64,000 nt of DNA, taken from contig NZ_AP022582.1 of the NCBI RefSeq assembly GCF_010731595.1, positions 1,116,001 to 1,180,000 of the forward strand. Reading direction: 5' to 3'. Both the position numbers and the translations under genes were made by a program. This DNA comes from Mycobacterium seoulense (GTDB lineage Bacteria > Actinomycetota > Actinomycetes > Mycobacteriales > Mycobacteriaceae). The notes below the pieces were generated by a model. That model was given only the letters and a program-made list of their open reading frames with translations, searched no databases and had not been told where the DNA came from. Shown here in pieces: positions 41,727-50,146 of this stretch. Numbering within the stretch: position 1 is the stretch's first letter; every line of letters starts with the position of its first letter.

Positions 41727-41757
41727 AAGGGTCGGGACGGCGCCACCACGAGCCGCC

Positions 41758-42336
41758 TCAGCCGGTCAGGGTCTTCGAAGCTTTCCGGATGGCGAAGGAC
41801 GACACGATCTCGAAGACGCCCAGGACCACGAACCACACCCCGACCACCAGCGCCAGCGTGACGATCGATTCGAGCGGCGACGCGAGGACGACGATGCCGG
41901 CGAGCAGGCTGATCACGCCGATGAAGATCGCCCATCCGCGCCCCGGCAGATACGGATCCTGGATGGCCGAAACCGTCGTCCCGACGCCACGGAAGATGAA
42001 TCCGATGCCAATCCAGATGGCCAGCAACAGGATTGCGTAGCCCTGACCGAAATGGCGAAACGCCAACAACGCCAAGATGAGTGAGGCCGCGCCGCTGATG
42101 AACAACAGGATCCGGCTTCCCGCCGAGACGTGCAGGCTGAAAGCGAAGAACACCTGTGCGGCGCCGGTGATCAGCAGGTACACGCCGAAGGCGACCGCCG
42201 CGACGACGATCGATATTCCGGGCCACGCCAGCACCACCACGCCGAGGGCCAGCGAGAGAAATCCCGACAGCAGGGTCGATTTCCATAGATGCGGCAACAA
42301 ACTTGGAACGGGGGGAGATCCAGGTGTGGTTTGCAT
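41758..42336 (-). CDS. HdeD-family (DUF308) membrane protein
   Basis: 192 aa from ATG 42336. Six hydrophobic segments arranged as three pairs, with repeats of the type GVVVLAWPGIS and GIVVLASPLES typical of HdeD-like proteins. Family members are linked to acid or envelope stress, without a defined activity. It lies between cydA and the adenylate cyclase gene, all leftward, as in M. tuberculosis (Rv1624c). Confidence 0.85.
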   Translation of the reverse strand: MQTTPGSPPVPSLLPHLWKSTLLSGFLSLALGVVVLAWPGISIVVAAVAFGVYLLITGAAQVFFAFSLHVSAGSRILLFISGAASLILALLAFRHFGQGYAILLLAIWIGIGFIFRGVGTTVSAIQDPYLPGRGWAIFIGVISLLAGIVVLASPLESIVTLALVVGVWFVVLGVFEIVSSFAIRKASKTLTG

Positions 42337-42405
42337 GGGCGCAGTCTGACACAAACGCCGCCCTCGGTATAGGGCACTTCGGCGATACGTGATAGGGCAC
42401 TTCGG

Positions 42406-43734
42406 CTATACGCGGGCGGTGCGTGAATCGTCGGCCGGCACCTCGGCCGGCTCGTCGGCCGCCTTGCGCCCGATCAGGTACCAGGTGCGCATGAGGCCCT
42501 TGCCTTTGACGTCGATGTGGCCGCGTTCCTGCAGCACGAATTCGTCCTCGAGGCGCTCGTACATGGCCTCCGGCACCTGAATTCGGCCCACCGAGTCGGT
42601 GGACTCCATCCGGGACGCGACATTGACCGCGTCGCCCCAGACGTCGTAGAAGAAGCGCCGGGAACCGACGACACCCGCAACCACCGGTCCGCATGCCATG
42701 CCGACCCGCAGGGGAACCGCGTTGCCGTGCGGATCCCGAAGTCCGCCAACCACATTGGCCATGTCGAGGGCGAAGTCCGCCAGCGCCTGCGCGTGGTCCG
42801 GCCGTGGGCGCGGAACCCCGCTCACCACCATGTAGGAGTCGCCGCTGACTTTGATCTTCTCCAGCCCGTGCTTGTCCACGAGCGCGTCGAACGCGCCGTA
42901 CAGCCGGTCGAGGAAGCGCACGAGGTCGGCGGGCGCCGTGCCGCTGGCCCGCTCGGTGAAGCCGACGATGTCGGCGAACAGCACGGAGGCGACGTCGTAC
43001 TTGTCGGCGATGACGCCGCGCCCGGGTTCCTTGAGCCGCTCGGCGATGCTGGCCGGCAACATGTTGGACAGCAGCGCCTCCGAGCGCGCGTACTGCGCCT
43101 CCATCACGCTCTCGGCGCGGGCGGTGTCGCGCAGGGCGAACCACACCGTCACGACCACCATCACCACACTGGAAATCGTCGTGATGACAAAACCGGTCGA
43201 CTGGACCCAGGCCGGCTGCAGCCCGGTGTCGCGGGGGACCAGGAACTCGACGGCCACGATCAGGCCCGCGGCGACGGCGGCGAGCGCGGAGGCCAAGACG
43301 ATGTGCTCGATACCCAGTAGCAGCACGACGATGCAGGCGCCCACCAGAAAGAAGAACTGAGCCCCCGAGCCGGTGCCGACGTCCACGCAGCTGGCGAAGA
43401 CCGACACGTAGGCCGTTACCAGGAAGGTAAGCGGCGCAACCAGTTCGCCGAACCGTTGCAGCCACGGGACCAGCGCGAAGACCATCGCGCCCAGGACGTT
43501 GATTGAGCTCACCTGCCACAGCCAGGCTCCGCTGAGGATCTGCACGAGAACGAAGCTCACGCTTACCGTGACGGCGAGCCACGACGTGATGGTGAGGATC
43601 CTGGCACGGCGCGCGGCGCTGGCCGCGTAATGCTGATTGCGGTCGCGCGTCTGCGCCCGCACCGCGGCTACGCAGTCCGGGCTTCTCGACGAGCCATCTG
43701 GCACGGGTGGGGCGCCGCACTTCTTAGCCGCCAC
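42406..43734 (-). CDS. cya: membrane class III adenylate cyclase
   Basis: 442 aa from GTG 43734, chosen by alignment with the N-terminus of Rv1625c from memory (AAKKCGAPP). Six membrane segments (about 45-215) followed by one cyclase domain, the layout of half a mammalian membrane cyclase; it should act as a homodimer. Metal Asp residues are in SVLFADIVGFTERA and KIKVSGDSYMV; the substrate Lys is in KIKVSGD, and the transition-state Asn/Arg in VWGDAVNVASRMES. A CRP-like cAMP-receptor site lies 177 bp upstream. Confidence 0.93.
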   Translation of the reverse strand: MAAKKCGAPPVPDGSSRSPDCVAAVRAQTRDRNQHYAASAARRARILTITSWLAVTVSVSFVLVQILSGAWLWQVSSINVLGAMVFALVPWLQRFGELVAPLTFLVTAYVSVFASCVDVGTGSGAQFFFLVGACIVVLLLGIEHIVLASALAAVAAGLIVAVEFLVPRDTGLQPAWVQSTGFVITTISSVVMVVVTVWFALRDTARAESVMEAQYARSEALLSNMLPASIAERLKEPGRGVIADKYDVASVLFADIVGFTERASGTAPADLVRFLDRLYGAFDALVDKHGLEKIKVSGDSYMVVSGVPRPRPDHAQALADFALDMANVVGGLRDPHGNAVPLRVGMACGPVVAGVVGSRRFFYDVWGDAVNVASRMESTDSVGRIQVPEAMYERLEDEFVLQERGHIDVKGKGLMRTWYLIGRKAADEPAEVPADDSRTARV

Positions 43735-43910
43735 GTTCAAAGCGTAACCCGCTGAGCTCGGATTTGTCGGCCCGGTCAACGGCGAATCGGGGCCCCGTAC
43801 CGGATGCCCGGCGCAGGGCTTGGCCTCGCCGGGCGTCGAGGAATTAAAAAAGATTTTCCGTCGAGGGGTGTCACAAAATTTTCCGACATGTTATTAAACA
43901 TATGTATGGC

Positions 43911-43926
43911 TGTGATGCGGGTCACT
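43911..43926. promoter_or_regulatory. CRP-like cAMP receptor site
   Basis: TGTGATGCGGGTCACT matches the mycobacterial CRP consensus TGTGA-N6-TCACA at nine of ten defined positions. It is 177 bp upstream of the cyclase gene and 26 bp before a small exported ORF, whose possible -10 (TCTAAT, 43932-43937) begins 6 bp later. A further half-site TCACA lies at 43871-43875. Confidence 0.5.
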
Positions 43927-43951
43927 TGTTCCTCTAATGCGGGGGTGCGGT

Positions 43952-44140
43952 ATGGCAAATCTGCGCAGCAGGATCGGCATCGCGCTAATGCTGGCTTGCA
44001 CCGCGGCCGCAACGCCCGCCTGCGGGGTGGGGTGTGGCGGAGCGGCGTCATTGTTGCGGGTTGCCACCGACTCCATGCAGAACGATCCGATGCAGGTCAA
44101 CGTGGTGCACTCAGAAGAACAGGTGTGCATCAGCCACTGA
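43952..44140 (+). CDS. small exported cysteine-containing peptide (candidate)
   Basis: 62 aa. The N-terminus MANLRSRIGIALMLACTAA has two arginines and a hydrophobic core like a signal peptide, possibly cleaved near ATPAC or AAATPA; a canonical lipobox is absent. The mature part would be about 35-40 aa with cysteines. GGGGGTG lies upstream at a loose distance and TCTAAT could be a -10. The surrounding DNA is less GC-rich than the rest of the window. No homologue is recognised, so this may be a chance ORF. Confidence 0.35.
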   Translation: MANLRSRIGIALMLACTAAATPACGVGCGGAASLLRVATDSMQNDPMQVNVVHSEEQVCISH

Positions 44141-44570
44141 CGCGGCAATGACACCACCCTGTCGGCGCCCGCTCGCCCGGTGGGCGAATGGGCCCTCGTG
44201 AGAGTGCTGGGATCCGCTTCGAATTGTGTATTTGCATCGTGAGTCGGCGGCACCGGAAATATTATGAATTCATCGTGTGTGTGTCGCGCTTCTGTTGAAT
44301 CCAACGCGCAGCAGTAAATGCGTCCGGTATCTAAATTCAGACGAACTCATACTTTTGGCACGCATTTTGCCGATTTCCCAAGCCGCAGGGTTGGGGTGGC
44401 CCGGATCGCCGCTACATCGGTATCGGAAATCGGCCTGGCGGCCCCCGGCCGGTTTGCCGTATGGCCCCGCGATGGGAGCGGGATGGCCGCGCACGACATC
44501 GGTGTGGGCGGCGGCGCGACCGGGGCCACCGGTACGCCGTGACGGGGTTGCTTGCCAATCGCGTCTGTGG
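44141..44570. other. gene-poor, relatively AT-rich interval
   Basis: 430 bp between the small ORF and the tRNA. Base composition is visibly more balanced than in the flanks (for example around 44258-44360). Open frames here run across the tRNA on the opposite strand and have no recognisable protein features. A short hairpin GTTG-AATC-CAAC occurs near 44295. I see no confident gene. Confidence 0.5.
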
Positions 44571-44644
44571 TGCCCTCGGTGGGATTCGAACCCACACTGG
44601 ACGGGTTTTGAGTCCGTTTCCTCTGCCAGTTGGGATACGAGGGC
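44571..44644 (-). tRNA. tRNA with CAA anticodon (tRNA-Leu by codon)
   Basis: 74 nt on the minus strand. The acceptor stem GCCCTCG/CGAGGGC is perfect, the T arm GTGGG-TTCGAAT-CCCAC is perfect, and the anticodon loop CTCAAAA places CAA after U33. The anticodon stem ACGGA/CCCGT has an A-C mismatch next to the loop. The variable region is only 5 nt (CCAGT), as in class I tRNAs, whereas bacterial leucine tRNAs normally have a long variable arm. No CCA is encoded. I recall a 74-nt leuV gene at this position in M. tuberculosis, which fits, but decoding identity should be treated as inferred. Confidence 0.8.
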
Positions 44645-44758
44645 TAACTCGGCCTCCTACCTTAGAGGCAGCCTCCCACCATAGAGGATCTGGCGGCGCC
44701 CACCGTCTCACCGCCCCCGAGGTCGCTGGTCTCACGCGTTCACGACACAATATCCGTC

Positions 44759-45373
44759 ATGACAGGCCCCACGACCGACACCGACGCCGCTGTGCCGCGC
44801 CGGGTCCTGATCGCCGAAGACGAAGCGCTCATCCGTATGGACCTCGCCGAGATGCTGCGAGAGGAGGGTTACGAGATCGTCGGGGAGGCCGGCGACGGGC
44901 AGGAAGCCGTCGAGTTGGCCGAACAACATCGACCCGACCTGGTGATCATGGACGTCAAGATGCCGCGCCGCGACGGGATCGACGCGGCGTCCGAGATCGC
45001 CAGCAAGCGCATCGCGCCGATCGTCGTGCTGACCGCCTTCAGCCAACGGGACTTGGTCGAGCGCGCGCGCGACGCCGGGGCGATGGCCTATCTGGTGAAG
45101 CCCTTCACGATCAGCGACCTGATTCCGGCGATCGAGTTGGCGGTCAGCCGTTTCAGCGAGATCACCGAGCTGGAGCGGGAAGTGGCGACGCTGTCCGAGC
45201 GGCTGGAGACCCGCAAGCTCGTCGAGCGCGCAAAGGGCTTGCTGCAGACCAAACAGGGCATGACCGAGCCCGAGGCGTTCAAGTGGATTCAGCGCGCCGC
45301 GATGGACCGGCGCACGACCATGAAGCGGGTGGCCGAAGTCGTCCTGGAAACCCTGGACACCCCCGACGAATAG
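44759..45373 (+). CDS. pdtaR: ANTAR-domain response regulator PdtaR
   Basis: 204 aa. The receiver domain has phosphoacceptor Asp65 (LVIMDVKMP), the acidic pair E20-D21 and Lys in YLVKPFT. The C-terminal ANTAR domain (from about 140) has RKLVERAKGLLQTKQGMTEPEAFKWIQRAAMDRR, which binds twin-hexaloop RNA and prevents transcription termination. In mycobacteria the partner kinase is PdtaS, encoded elsewhere. Followed by a strong inverted repeat. Confidence 0.95.
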   Translation: MTGPTTDTDAAVPRRVLIAEDEALIRMDLAEMLREEGYEIVGEAGDGQEAVELAEQHRPDLVIMDVKMPRRDGIDAASEIASKRIAPIVVLTAFSQRDLVERARDAGAMAYLVKPFTISDLIPAIELAVSRFSEITELEREVATLSERLETRKLVERAKGLLQTKQGMTEPEAFKWIQRAAMDRRTTMKRVAEVVLETLDTPDE

Positions 45374-45384
45374 CCCCGCTCTGT

Positions 45385-45446
45385 CGCGAGCGTGCGTGTC
45401 TGTACATCGACACGCCGTTGCGGGCGTACAACTGCGCACGCTCGCG
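45385..45446. terminator. long intergenic inverted repeat, likely bidirectional terminator
   Basis: CGCGAGCGTGCG (45385-45396) and CGCACGCTCGCG (45435-45446) form a perfect 12-bp stem around a 38-nt loop that itself holds a hairpin (GTGTC/GACAC at 45394-45411). It lies between the convergent pdtaR and thiolase-like genes. I believe similar palindromes recur between genes in mycobacterial genomes; a genome search would be needed to confirm. Confidence 0.6.
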
Positions 45447-45466
45447 GTTAAAGAGCCCGGCGAGCC

Positions 45467-46669
45467 TCAGCGCGCCACGATCACCGACGAGCCGTGTCCG
45501 AACAGGCCCTGGTTGGCGGTGACGCCGACCGTCGCGTTCTCCACCTGCCGGCCGGTCGCCTGACCACGCAGCTGCCAGGTCAGCTCGCAGACCTGGGCGA
45601 TGGCCTGCGCGGGGATGGCCTCGCCGAAGCAGGCCAGCCCGCCCGACGGGTTGACCGGGACCCTGCCGCCGATGGTGGTGGCGCCGCTGCGCAACAGCGC
45701 CTCGGCCTCACCCTTGGGGCACAGCCCGAGGTGCTCGTACCAGTCGAGCTCCAGCGCGGTGGACAGGTCGTACACCTCGGCCAGGCTGACGTCCTCGGGC
45801 CCGATGCCCGCCTCGGCATACGCCGCATCGAGGATCTGGTCCTTGAACACCCGGTCCGGTGCGGGCACCGCCGCCGTGGAATCCGTTGCGATGTCCGGCA
45901 ATTCGGGCAGGTGCTGCGGGTAGCGGGGGGTGACGGTGCTGACCGCGCGCACCGACGGGACGCCGTCGAGGGAGCCGAGGTGCTTGCGGGCGAACTCGGC
46001 GCTGGCCACGATCAATGCCGCCGCACCGTCGGAGGTGGCGCAGATGTCGAGCTGTCGCAGCGGGTCGGCCACCACCGGGCTGGCGAACACGTCGTCGGCC
46101 GAGGCCTCCTTGCGGTAGCGGGCGTTCGGATTCTGCAGGCCGTGCCGCGAGTTCTTCACCTTCACCTGGGCGAAGTCCTCGGGGGTTGCGCCGTAGAGGT
46201 CCATCCGCCGGCGCGCCAGCAGCGCGAAGTACACCGGGTTCATCGCGCCGATCAGGTGGAACCGCTGCCAGTCGGGGTCGTTCTTGCGTTCCCCGCCGAC
46301 GGGGGCGAACGCGCCCTTCGGGGTGGTGTCGGCGCCGATCACCAGCGCGACGTCGCAAAAACCGGCCAGGATCTGCGCCCGGGCGCTCTGCAGCGCCTGG
46401 GAGCCGCTGGCGCAGGCGGCGTAGCTCGAGCTGACCGGCACGCCGTTCCAGCCCAGCTTCTGGGCGAACGTCGACCCGGCGATGAAGCCCGGGTAGCCGT
46501 TGCGGATGGTGTCCGCCCCGGCGACCAACTGGATCTGCGTCCAGTCCAGGCCCGCCTCGGCCAGCGCGGCGCGCGCGGCCACCACCCCGTATTCGGTGAA
46601 GTTGCGGCCCCACTTGCCCCACGGGTGCATGCCGGCGCCGAGGATGTAGAGCGGTTCGGGCGTGCTCAT
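45467..46669 (-). CDS. thiolase-like lipid-transfer protein
   Basis: 400 aa from ATG 46669. Thiolase fold of the SCP-x/Ltp group: SSSYAACASGSQALQSARA carries the nucleophilic Cys position, and GLACFGEAIPAQAIAQ and ANQGLFGHGSS are the C-terminal catalytic blocks with the family's HG. Such proteins, paired with a DUF35 partner, act as retro-aldolases or thiolases in steroid side-chain degradation. The DUF35 gene lies directly upstream (2-nt gap) and a KstR operator precedes both, so a role in sterol use is likely. Matches Rv1627c in position. Confidence 0.88.
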   Translation of the reverse strand: MSTPEPLYILGAGMHPWGKWGRNFTEYGVVAARAALAEAGLDWTQIQLVAGADTIRNGYPGFIAGSTFAQKLGWNGVPVSSSYAACASGSQALQSARAQILAGFCDVALVIGADTTPKGAFAPVGGERKNDPDWQRFHLIGAMNPVYFALLARRRMDLYGATPEDFAQVKVKNSRHGLQNPNARYRKEASADDVFASPVVADPLRQLDICATSDGAAALIVASAEFARKHLGSLDGVPSVRAVSTVTPRYPQHLPELPDIATDSTAAVPAPDRVFKDQILDAAYAEAGIGPEDVSLAEVYDLSTALELDWYEHLGLCPKGEAEALLRSGATTIGGRVPVNPSGGLACFGEAIPAQAIAQVCELTWQLRGQATGRQVENATVGVTANQGLFGHGSSVIVAR

Positions 46670-46671
46670 CG

Positions 46672-47112
46672 TCAGGCCACCTTCCACGCGTGCACCATGC
46701 GCTGCACGCCGTCGTCGTCGGTGAACAGCGGCATGGTGGTCAGCTCCATCTCCATGCCGACCTTCAGATCGGCGGCCAGCGTGCCCTCGACCACCTTGCC
46801 CAGCACGATGAGCCCCTCGTGGGCGAGTTCGACCGCGGCAATGGCGAACGGCTCGAAGGGATCCGGGGCGGGGTAGGGCGGCGGCGGCGGATACCGGTTC
46901 TCGGTGTAGCTCCACAGCGTTCCCCGGGTGGACAACGCGACGGACTCCAGGGTGTCGCTGGCGCAGCCCGGGTTGGGGCAGTTGTTCTCCCGCGGCGGGA
47001 AGACGTAGGTGCCGCACTCGGGGCACTTGCTGCCGATCAAGTGGGCGCTGCCGGCTTCGTCGGTGGCGAACCATCCGTCGATCGCGGGTTCTTGGCTGGT
47101 GACCTCTGGCAC
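46672..47112 (-). CDS. DUF35 OB-fold / zinc-ribbon acyl-CoA-binding protein
   Basis: 146 aa from GTG 47112. The N-terminal zinc ribbon has CPECGTYVFPP and CPNPGC; the C-terminal OB fold begins at about residue 62 (STRGTLWSYTENRYPPP). DUF35 proteins pair with thiolase-like enzymes such as Ltp2 and form part of the active site or bind CoA. TAGTCT ends 6 nt before the start, so the mRNA is probably leaderless, and a KstR box covers the -35 region. Matches Rv1628c. Confidence 0.88.
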   Translation of the reverse strand: MPEVTSQEPAIDGWFATDEAGSAHLIGSKCPECGTYVFPPRENNCPNPGCASDTLESVALSTRGTLWSYTENRYPPPPPYPAPDPFEPFAIAAVELAHEGLIVLGKVVEGTLAADLKVGMEMELTTMPLFTDDDGVQRMVHAWKVA

Positions 47113-47118
47113 CCGGCC

Positions 47119-47157
47119 AGACTACCCAGCCCCGATACAAAACTGAAACGTGTTGCA
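47119..47157 (-). promoter_or_regulatory. KstR operator and -10 for the DUF35-thiolase operon
   Basis: TGAAACGTGTTGCA (47144-47157) fits the KstR consensus TnnAACnnGTTnnA at every defined base. On the minus strand the likely -10 is TAGTCT (plus-strand 47119-47124), 6 nt before the GTG. The operator would overlap the -35 region, consistent with repression lifted by cholesterol metabolites. Confidence 0.85.
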
Positions 47158-47205
47158 GTTCTGGCTCGGGGCGGTTGGGGCGCGTGCTTCGTCGTACCGG
47201 GTGCC

Positions 47206-47211
47206 TAGAGT
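47206..47211 (+). promoter_or_regulatory. polA -10, leaderless start
   Basis: TAGAGT fits TAnnnT and ends 7 nt before the polA GTG at 47219, predicting transcription from the start codon itself. No ribosome site is present upstream. Confidence 0.55.
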
Positions 47212-47218
47212 GTGAGCC

Positions 47219-49918
47219 GTGAGTATCGCCAGCGGGGAGCAGACCAAGCCGACGCTGATGCTGCTGGACGGCAATTCGCTGGCTTTCCGCGCTTTCTACG
47301 CGCTGCCCGCCGAGAATTTCAAGACCCGCGGCGGCCTGACCACCAACGCGGTCTACGGCTTCACCGCGATGCTGATCAACCTGCTGCGCGACGAGGCACC
47401 CACGCATGTGGCCGCGGCGTTCGACGTGTCGCGGCAGACCTTCCGTTCCGAGCGGTACCCGGAGTACAAGGCGAACCGGTCGTCGACGCCGGACGAGTTT
47501 CACGGGCAGATCGACATCACCAAGGAAGTGCTGAACGCGCTGGGCATCACGGTGCTGGCCGAGCCCGGCTTCGAGGCCGACGACCTCATCGCGACGCTGG
47601 CCACCCAGGCCGAGAACGAGGGCTTCCGCGTGCTGGTGGTCACCGGGGACCGGGACTCCCTGCAGTTGGTGAGCGACGACGTGACGGTCCTCTACCCGCG
47701 CAAGGGCGTCAGCGAACTCACCCGGTTCACGCCGGAGGCCGTCGTCGAGAAGTACGGGTTGACCCCGACCCAGTACCCCGACTTCGCCGCCCTGCGTGGG
47801 GATCCCAGCGACAACCTGCCCGGCATCCCGGGGGTGGGGGAGAAGACCGCGTCGAAATGGATCGCCGAATACGGTTCGCTGCAAGGGCTGGTGGACAACG
47901 TCGACTCGGTGCGCGGCAAGGTCGGTGACGCGCTGCGCGCCAATCTGGCCGGCGTGATCCGCAATCGCGAGCTCACCGACCTCGTCAAGGACGTGCCGCT
48001 GGCGCAGACCCCGGACACGCTGCGCATGCAGCCGTGGGATCGCGACCACATCCACCGGCTCTTCGACGACCTGGAATTCCGGGTGCTGCGCGACCGGCTG
48101 TTCGACACCCTGGCCGCCGTGGAGCCCGAGGTCGACGCGGGTTTCGACGTGCGCGGCGGCGCGCTGCAGGCCGGCGAGCTGGCCGTGTGGCTGGCCGAGC
48201 ACAGTTCGGGCAAGCGGTTCGGCCTGGCCGTCGTCGGCACCCACCTGGCCTACGACGCCGACGCCACCGCGCTGGCCATCGTGTCCGCCGACGGGGAGGG
48301 CCGCTACATCGACACCTCCGCGCTGGATCCCGACGACGAGGCGGCGCTGGCGTCCTGGCTGGCCGACCCGGGTCCGCCCAAGGCGCTGCACGAGGCGAAG
48401 CTGGCGATGCACGACCTCGCCGGACGGGGCTGGACGCTGGCCGGGGTCACCTCCGACACCGCGCTGGCCGCCTACCTGGTGCGGCCCGGGCAGCGCAGCT
48501 TCTCCCTCGAGGACCTGTCGCTGCGCTACCTGCGTAGGGAGCTGCGCGCGGAAACCGCCGAACAACAACAACTTTCGCTACTCGACGACCCCGAGGGCAC
48601 CGACGACCAGGCGGTACAGACGCTGATCCTGCGGGCCGTGGCGGTGCTGGATCTGGCCGACGCGCTCGACGAGGAGCTGGCCCGCATCAATTCCACATCG
48701 CTGCTGGGCGGCATGGAGTTGCCGGTGCAGCGGGTGCTGGCCGGGATGGAACACACCGGCATCGCAGTCGATTTGGATCTGCTCGGCGAGCTGCAGAGCG
48801 ATTTCGCCCACCAGATCCGCGACGCCGCCGAAGCGGCCTACGCGGTGATCGGCAAGCAGATCAACCTGGGCTCGCCAAAACAGTTGCAGGCGGTGCTCTT
48901 CGACGAGCTGGAGATGCCGAAGACCAAGCGGACCAAGACCGGCTACACCACCGACGCCGACGCCCTGCAGTCGCTGTTCGACAAGACCGGCCATCCCTTC
49001 CTGCAGCACCTGCTCACCCACCGCGACGCCACCCGCCTCAAGGTGACCGTGGACGGGTTGCTCAATTCGGTGGCCTCCGACGGGCGCATCCACACCACGT
49101 TCAACCAGACCATCGCGGCGACGGGCCGGCTGTCGTCGACCGAGCCGAATCTGCAGAACATTCCGATCCGCACCGAGGCCGGCCGGCGGATCCGCGACGC
49201 GTTCGTGGTCGGCGGCGGCTACAGCGAGCTGATGACCGCCGACTACAGCCAGATCGAGATGCGGATCATGGCGCACCTGTCCCGGGACGAGGGCCTCATC
49301 GAGGCCTTCAACACGGGGGAGGACCTGCATTCGTTCGTCGCATCCCGGGCGTTCGGCGTGCCGATCGACGAGGTCACCGCCGAACTGCGCCGCCGGGTCA
49401 AGGCGATGTCGTACGGCCTGGCCTACGGGCTGAGCGCCTACGGGCTGTCGCAACAGCTGAAGATCTCCACCGAGGAGGCGAAGGACCAGATGGACGCCTA
49501 CTTCGCCCGTTTCGGCGGGGTGCGCGACTACCTGATGAACATCGTCGAGCAGGCCCGCAAGGACGGCTACACCTCGACGGTGCTGGGCCGCCGCCGGTAC
49601 CTTCCCGAACTGGACAGCAGCAACCGCCAGGTGCGGGAGGCCGCCGAGCGGGCGGCGCTCAACGCCCCCATCCAGGGCAGCGCCGCCGACATCATCAAGG
49701 TGGCGATGATCGAGGTCGACAAGGCGATCAACGAAGCCGGGCTGAAATCCCGCATGCTGCTGCAGGTGCACGACGAACTCCTGTTCGAAGTCGCGCCCGG
49801 CGAACGGGACCAGCTCGAGGCGCTGGCCCGCGAGAAGATGGGCGGCGCCTATCCGCTCGACGTCCCGCTCGAGGTGTCGGTCGGATACGGCCGCTCATGG
49901 GACGCCGCCGCGCACTAG
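47219..49918 (+). CDS. polA: DNA polymerase I
   Basis: 899 aa from GTG 47219. The N-terminal 5'-nuclease domain (to about 310) has LLDGNSLAFRAFYAL, YKANRS and GDRDSLQLV. The middle domain (about 310-500) lacks the usual 3'-5' exonuclease acidic motif, as in other mycobacterial PolA. The polymerase domain has TADYSQIEMRIMAHLS (motif A), RRVKAMSYGLAYG (O helix) and LLQVHDELLFEV (motif C). It handles repair synthesis and Okazaki fragment maturation. Transcript predicted leaderless. Confidence 0.97.
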   Translation: MSIASGEQTKPTLMLLDGNSLAFRAFYALPAENFKTRGGLTTNAVYGFTAMLINLLRDEAPTHVAAAFDVSRQTFRSERYPEYKANRSSTPDEFHGQIDITKEVLNALGITVLAEPGFEADDLIATLATQAENEGFRVLVVTGDRDSLQLVSDDVTVLYPRKGVSELTRFTPEAVVEKYGLTPTQYPDFAALRGDPSDNLPGIPGVGEKTASKWIAEYGSLQGLVDNVDSVRGKVGDALRANLAGVIRNRELTDLVKDVPLAQTPDTLRMQPWDRDHIHRLFDDLEFRVLRDRLFDTLAAVEPEVDAGFDVRGGALQAGELAVWLAEHSSGKRFGLAVVGTHLAYDADATALAIVSADGEGRYIDTSALDPDDEAALASWLADPGPPKALHEAKLAMHDLAGRGWTLAGVTSDTALAAYLVRPGQRSFSLEDLSLRYLRRELRAETAEQQQLSLLDDPEGTDDQAVQTLILRAVAVLDLADALDEELARINSTSLLGGMELPVQRVLAGMEHTGIAVDLDLLGELQSDFAHQIRDAAEAAYAVIGKQINLGSPKQLQAVLFDELEMPKTKRTKTGYTTDADALQSLFDKTGHPFLQHLLTHRDATRLKVTVDGLLNSVASDGRIHTTFNQTIAATGRLSSTEPNLQNIPIRTEAGRRIRDAFVVGGGYSELMTADYSQIEMRIMAHLSRDEGLIEAFNTGEDLHSFVASRAFGVPIDEVTAELRRRVKAMSYGLAYGLSAYGLSQQLKISTEEAKDQMDAYFARFGGVRDYLMNIVEQARKDGYTSTVLGRRRYLPELDSSNRQVREAAERAALNAPIQGSAADIIKVAMIEVDKAINEAGLKSRMLLQVHDELLFEVAPGERDQLEALAREKMGGAYPLDVPLEVSVGYGRSWDAAAH

Positions 49919-50058
49919 CCCGGCTCGGCAGCGCATTTACCGGCGCGGCGGTCCCCGACTGTGATCTCATAGTGAAAAAATTGGCCCGAAATTCGCGCTG
50001 GCGACACTTTCGCCCTGGCCGAACGCCCGGTATGGCGCCGGTGACGCGCCGCCCGGGT

Positions 50059-50088
50059 TTGGCCAGCGTGTACGCAGTCGAGTAGCCT
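50059..50088 (+). promoter_or_regulatory. rpsA promoter candidate
   Basis: TTGGCC (50059-50064) and TAGCCT (50083-50088) are separated by 18 nt, a plausible SigA promoter giving a leader of about 50 nt before the rpsA ATG. The rest of the 228-bp polA-rpsA gap shows no further feature. Confidence 0.4.
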
Positions 50089-50146
50089 CAATAGGTAAAT
50101 CCCAGTTTTATCCCTACGACCCAACCTGTCCGGAGCAACCCACCAC

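Noticed and set aside
38908..42084. 1058-codon open frame on the plus strand opposite cydD, cydB, cydA and the HdeD-like gene
   Set aside because: Opposite strand encodes recognised membrane proteins; the composition (Gln/Arg/His rich) is typical of antisense reading of high-GC genes.
43850..43905. A-rich and T-rich runs with two ATTTTCCG-like copies as a possible terminator or origin-like element
   Set aside because: No stable stem precedes the runs and no other origin features are present.
44277..44684. 135-codon plus-strand open frame near the tRNA
   Set aside because: It runs through the antisense of the tRNA and has no recognisable protein features.
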